Assembly: GCF_000689415.1 (NCBI RefSeq)
Contig: NZ_HG322950.1
Span: 930,001 to 994,000, forward strand
Reading direction: 5' to 3'
DNA from: Pseudomonas knackmussii B13
GTDB taxonomy: Bacteria > Pseudomonadota > Gammaproteobacteria > Pseudomonadales > Pseudomonadaceae
DNA: 64,000 nt
Shown one piece after another: positions 61,702 through 64,000 of the stretch. Numbering within the stretch: position 1 is the first letter of the stretch; each line of letters opens with the position of its first letter. A program made the translations under genes and the position numbers. The notes beneath the pieces are model-generated. The model was not told the origin of the DNA. It made no database searches and saw only the letters and a program-made list of their open reading frames with translations.

Positions 61702-62874
61702 TCAGCGCGCCGCAGCCAGGCCCGGCGGGTTGGCCGCCAGGCGTTCGTCTCGGGTGCCGGCCGCGCGCAGCTGGGCCAGCCAGTTCGCGTCGAACTGGCT
61801 GAGGTCGTTGCGCATCGGCAGGTAGCGTTCGGGGAATTCCCAGACCAGCAGGCGCGGCGGGTGCTGCGCGAAGCCGGGGTCCTGGAGCAGTTCGAGCATC
61901 GGTTCGAGCGGCCCCTTGCCTTCCTTGGCGTAATTGATCAGGTCGGCCGACAGCGCCTGCTTGAGCGCGCCGGCGAAGTTCCAGCGCGGGTTGGCGCTGT
62001 AGCTGGTGCCGACCAGCGCCACCTGCGGCGCGGTGCTGTCGCCGAAGAGGTCGCCGCCGCTGGCGTTGTCGTCGGCCGCGCGGGTCTGGCGTTCCTGCAA
62101 CTGGTCCGGCGCCGGCAGCAGCGTGCTGAACAGCGGGTCCAGCGGCAGGAAGGTCAGCAGGTCGCCCTTGTGCGGCGCGGCGGCGTGGGCCTCGGTGATG
62201 AAGGTCTGCTGCGGCAGGTCGAGGTGCTGGCCGTCGCGGATGGCGCGGGCCAGGCGCTCGGCCACGGCCTCGGCGCCCAGCGGCGTCCAGTGGGTGTCGG
62301 TGCGCAGGAAGACCTGGCCCTTGTCCTTGGCCTGGTCGAGGGTTTCCAGCAGCTCGGGCGCGGCCATGCCGGCCTGCCGCGCGCGCTGCAGGAAGTCCTG
62401 GTACAGACCGGCGTGCAGGCTGGCCGGCTGTTCCTTGCCGAGGTATTCGGGATACACCCGCGCCTTGGCCGGGATGATCGCCAGTACCAGCTTCACGCCG
62501 CGTCGCTCCAGCTCCTTCTGCACGCCGCGCAGCAGTGCCCAGTTGTCGTCGAGCTGGGTCGCCGTCGGTGCCGGCTTGAACTCTTCGTCGGTGTACAGCC
62601 AGCCGTCCTTGCCGAGCACCACGCCGGGGCGGCCTTCGTCGAACAGGGCGAAGTCGAGCGCGGCCCAGAGGTTGGTGCCCAGGCGCTTGATCGGGAATTG
62701 CTCGTCGTAGTGGGTCTCGAAGGCGTGCGCCAGCTTGCCGTTGAGCAGCGGGGTGCCGGGGGCTGCGCTGAAGCTCGGGAAGCTCTTCAGCGAGCCGCAG
62801 GCCAGGCCCAGGAGCAGCCCGCCGAAGGCGGCGACGTAGGCGTATTGCAGGGGTTTGGGAAGCGTCGGGTTCAT
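61702..62874 (-). CDS. algJ: Alginate O-acetyltransferase AlgJ
   Basis: A 390-residue SGNH-like periplasmic enzyme anchored by an N-terminal helix (about 10-27). The catalytic residues are visible: D193 and H195 in RTDTHWTPLG, and S291 in LVGTSYSAN. It accepts acetyl from AlgI and, with AlgX/AlgF, passes it to the polymer. The start is 13 bp past the algI stop, so it is co-translated. Confidence 0.95.
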   Translation of the reverse strand: MNPTLPKPLQYAYVAAFGGLLLGLACGSLKSFPSFSAAPGTPLLNGKLAHAFETHYDEQFPIKRLGTNLWAALDFALFDEGRPGVVLGKDGWLYTDEEFKPAPTATQLDDNWALLRGVQKELERRGVKLVLAIIPAKARVYPEYLGKEQPASLHAGLYQDFLQRARQAGMAAPELLETLDQAKDKGQVFLRTDTHWTPLGAEAVAERLARAIRDGQHLDLPQQTFITEAHAAAPHKGDLLTFLPLDPLFSTLLPAPDQLQERQTRAADDNASGGDLFGDSTAPQVALVGTSYSANPRWNFAGALKQALSADLINYAKEGKGPLEPMLELLQDPGFAQHPPRLLVWEFPERYLPMRNDLSQFDANWLAQLRAAGTRDERLAANPPGLAAAR

Positions 62875-62887
62875 GCGGCGGCCTCGC

Positions 62888-64000
62888 TCAGAACTGGAAG
62901 TAGAGGAAGGGCGAGTAGCTCTGCGCGGAGAGCTTCAGCACCGAGGCGGCGAACAGCGCAAGCAGCGCCACGCGGGTGGCCAGCAGCGGCAGCGCGGCAC
63001 TCCAGCTGGCGACCACGGCGCCGCCCTGGTCGTTGCCGGCCTCGGCCTTGGGTGCCTTGAGTTGCAGCGGCTGGCCGCGGAACTGGCGCAGGCCGAATAC
63101 CGCGAGCACGGCGTAGGCGAGCGCCAGGGTGCCCAGCTGCAGGCCGGTGAGGCTGGCGCGGTTGAGCTCGGACAGCTGCCAGTCGCCGAAGCTGAACATG
63201 GCGGCGTACATGCGCCAGGCGACGTGCAGGTTCTCGGCGCGGAAGATCACCCAGCCGAGGATCACCAGGAGGAAAGTGAAGGCCCACTTCAGCGGATTGA
63301 GCACGCGCGGCGCGGCGTTGACCCCGAGGGCGCGCTCGATCGCCAGCCAGGTACCGTGCCAGGCGCCCCAGACGATGTAGGTCACGTTGGCGCCGTGCCA
63401 CAGCCCGCCCAGCAGCATGGTCAGGAACAGGTTGCGGTAGGTCTGGAAAGTGGTGCCGCGGTTGCCGCCCAGGCTGATGTACAGGTAGTCGCGCAGCCAG
63501 GTGGAGAGGCTGATGTGCCAGCGCCGCCAGAACTCGGTGATCGACTGGCTGACGTAGGGCTGGTTGAAGTTCTCCATGAAGCGGAAGCCCATCATCAGGC
63601 CCAGGCCGATGGCCATGTCGCTGTAGCCGGAGAAGTCGAAGTACAGCTGCGCGGTGTAGGCCAGCGCGCCGAGCCAGGCGTCGCCCGTGGTCGGGTTCTG
63701 CAGGGCGAAGCAGTGGTCGGCCAGGGCCGCCAGGGTGTCGGCGATGAACACCTTCTTGACGAAGCCCTGCATGAAGCGGGTGCAGCCTTCGGCGAACTTG
63801 TCGAGGCTGTGGGTGCGGTGGTTGAACTGGTCGACCAGGTCCTTGAAGCGCAGCACGGGGCCGGCGATCAGGTGCGGGAAGATGGCGACGAAGGCGGCAA
63901 AGTCGATCAGGTTGCGCGTGGCCGGGGTGTCGCCGCGGTACACGTCGATGATGTAGCTGATCGACTCGAAGGTGTAGAACGAGATGCCGATGGGCAGCAG
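62888..64000 (-). CDS. algI: Alginate O-acetyltransferase AlgI (MBOAT), 3' part
   Basis: The C-terminal 370 residues of an MBOAT-family inner-membrane acetyl carrier; the frame is open to the window edge (LLPIGISFYTFESISYIID...), so the 5' part is missing. Conserved blocks: YFDFSGYSDMAIGLGLMMGF, EFWRRWHISLSTWLRDYLYI and LLGGLWHGANVTYIVWG with the active-site His of WHG. It delivers acetyl groups across the membrane to AlgJ. Confidence 0.95.
   Translation of the reverse strand: MLPIGISFYTFESISYIIDVYRGDTPATRNLIDFAAFVAIFPHLIAGPVLRFKDLVDQFNHRTHSLDKFAEGCTRFMQGFVKKVFIADTLAALADHCFALQNPTTGDAWLGALAYTAQLYFDFSGYSDMAIGLGLMMGFRFMENFNQPYVSQSITEFWRRWHISLSTWLRDYLYISLGGNRGTTFQTYRNLFLTMLLGGLWHGANVTYIVWGAWHGTWLAIERALGVNAAPRVLNPLKWAFTFLLVILGWVIFRAENLHVAWRMYAAMFSFGDWQLSELNRASLTGLQLGTLALAYAVLAVFGLRQFRGQPLQLKAPKAEAGNDQGGAVVASWSAALPLLATRVALLALFAASVLKLSAQSYSPFLYFQF

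Overview
The window is a high-GC chromosomal segment of a Pseudomonas, most likely from the P. aeruginosa group but not P. aeruginosa itself. The evidence is gene content and order recalled from P. aeruginosa: an olsB-olsA ornithine-lipid pair, a class I fumarase / sadC-like / ferredoxin reductase / enoyl-CoA hydratase / pyruvate kinase / universal stress block, a DUF1302-DUF1329-LuxR-SirB1-leucine dehydrogenase block, and the end of an alginate operon in the order algI-algJ-algF-algA. REP-type palindromes beginning GTAGGAGCG lie in many gene gaps. No rRNA, tRNA, CRISPR array or prophage was seen. The only mobile element is one IS110-family insertion sequence.

Layout. 0-10 kb: olsA/olsB on the minus strand, then a plus-strand run of envelope and metabolic genes (acyl-CoA dehydrogenase-like, diiron MBL protein, serine hydrolase, YceI, cardiolipin-synthase-like PLD, acyltransferase, lipoprotein, DJ-1 protein, ribbon-helix-helix protein). 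10-20 kb: fumarase, a SadC-like diguanylate cyclase, an oxidoreductase, enoyl-CoA hydratase, pyruvate kinase, a tandem Usp protein, small lipoproteins and a PilZ protein. 20-31 kb: an oxidoreductase/cupin pair, an AraC regulator with an NTF2-like front domain, a DUF1302/DUF1329 pair with a MalT-like LuxR regulator, a SirB1-like protein and leucine dehydrogenase. 31-36 kb: SOS-controlled yebG, DUF3509, psiE and an HlyD/ABC-2/ABC-2 exporter whose first permease is frameshifted. 36-49 kb: an SNF2 helicase, two EamA exporters each beside a regulator (one MocR, one AraC), a PepSY iron-type cassette, the IS110 element, a GhrB-like dehydrogenase and a LysR regulator. 49-54 kb: an efflux operon made of an outer-membrane factor, FUSC, DUF1656 and HlyD proteins. 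54-59 kb: HAD hydrolase, TpbA-like phosphatase, SDR, small membrane proteins and cytosine deaminase. 59-64 kb: algA, algF, algJ and the 3' part of algI, cut by the window edge.

How the genes work together. Several products act on the envelope and on surface growth: ornithine lipids, a cardiolipin-synthase-like enzyme, a diguanylate cyclase, a PilZ receptor, a TpbA-like phosphatase and alginate acetylation with GDP-mannose supply. The other coherent units are transport cassettes next to their own regulators.

Most notable non-coding features: a 389-bp convergent gap with two diverged 69-bp repeats, each carrying a perfect DnaA-box core; a perfect LexA box 42 bp upstream of yebG; paired direct repeats in front of the MocR gene; a candidate bridge-RNA region in the IS110 element, which has REP-like flanks; and two 76-bp direct repeats bracketing a 5-kb gene block. 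I found no clearly new defence or biosynthetic system. The closest to undescribed are the DnaA-box repeat element, the NTF2-AraC fusion regulator and the ATPase-less ABC-2 pair.
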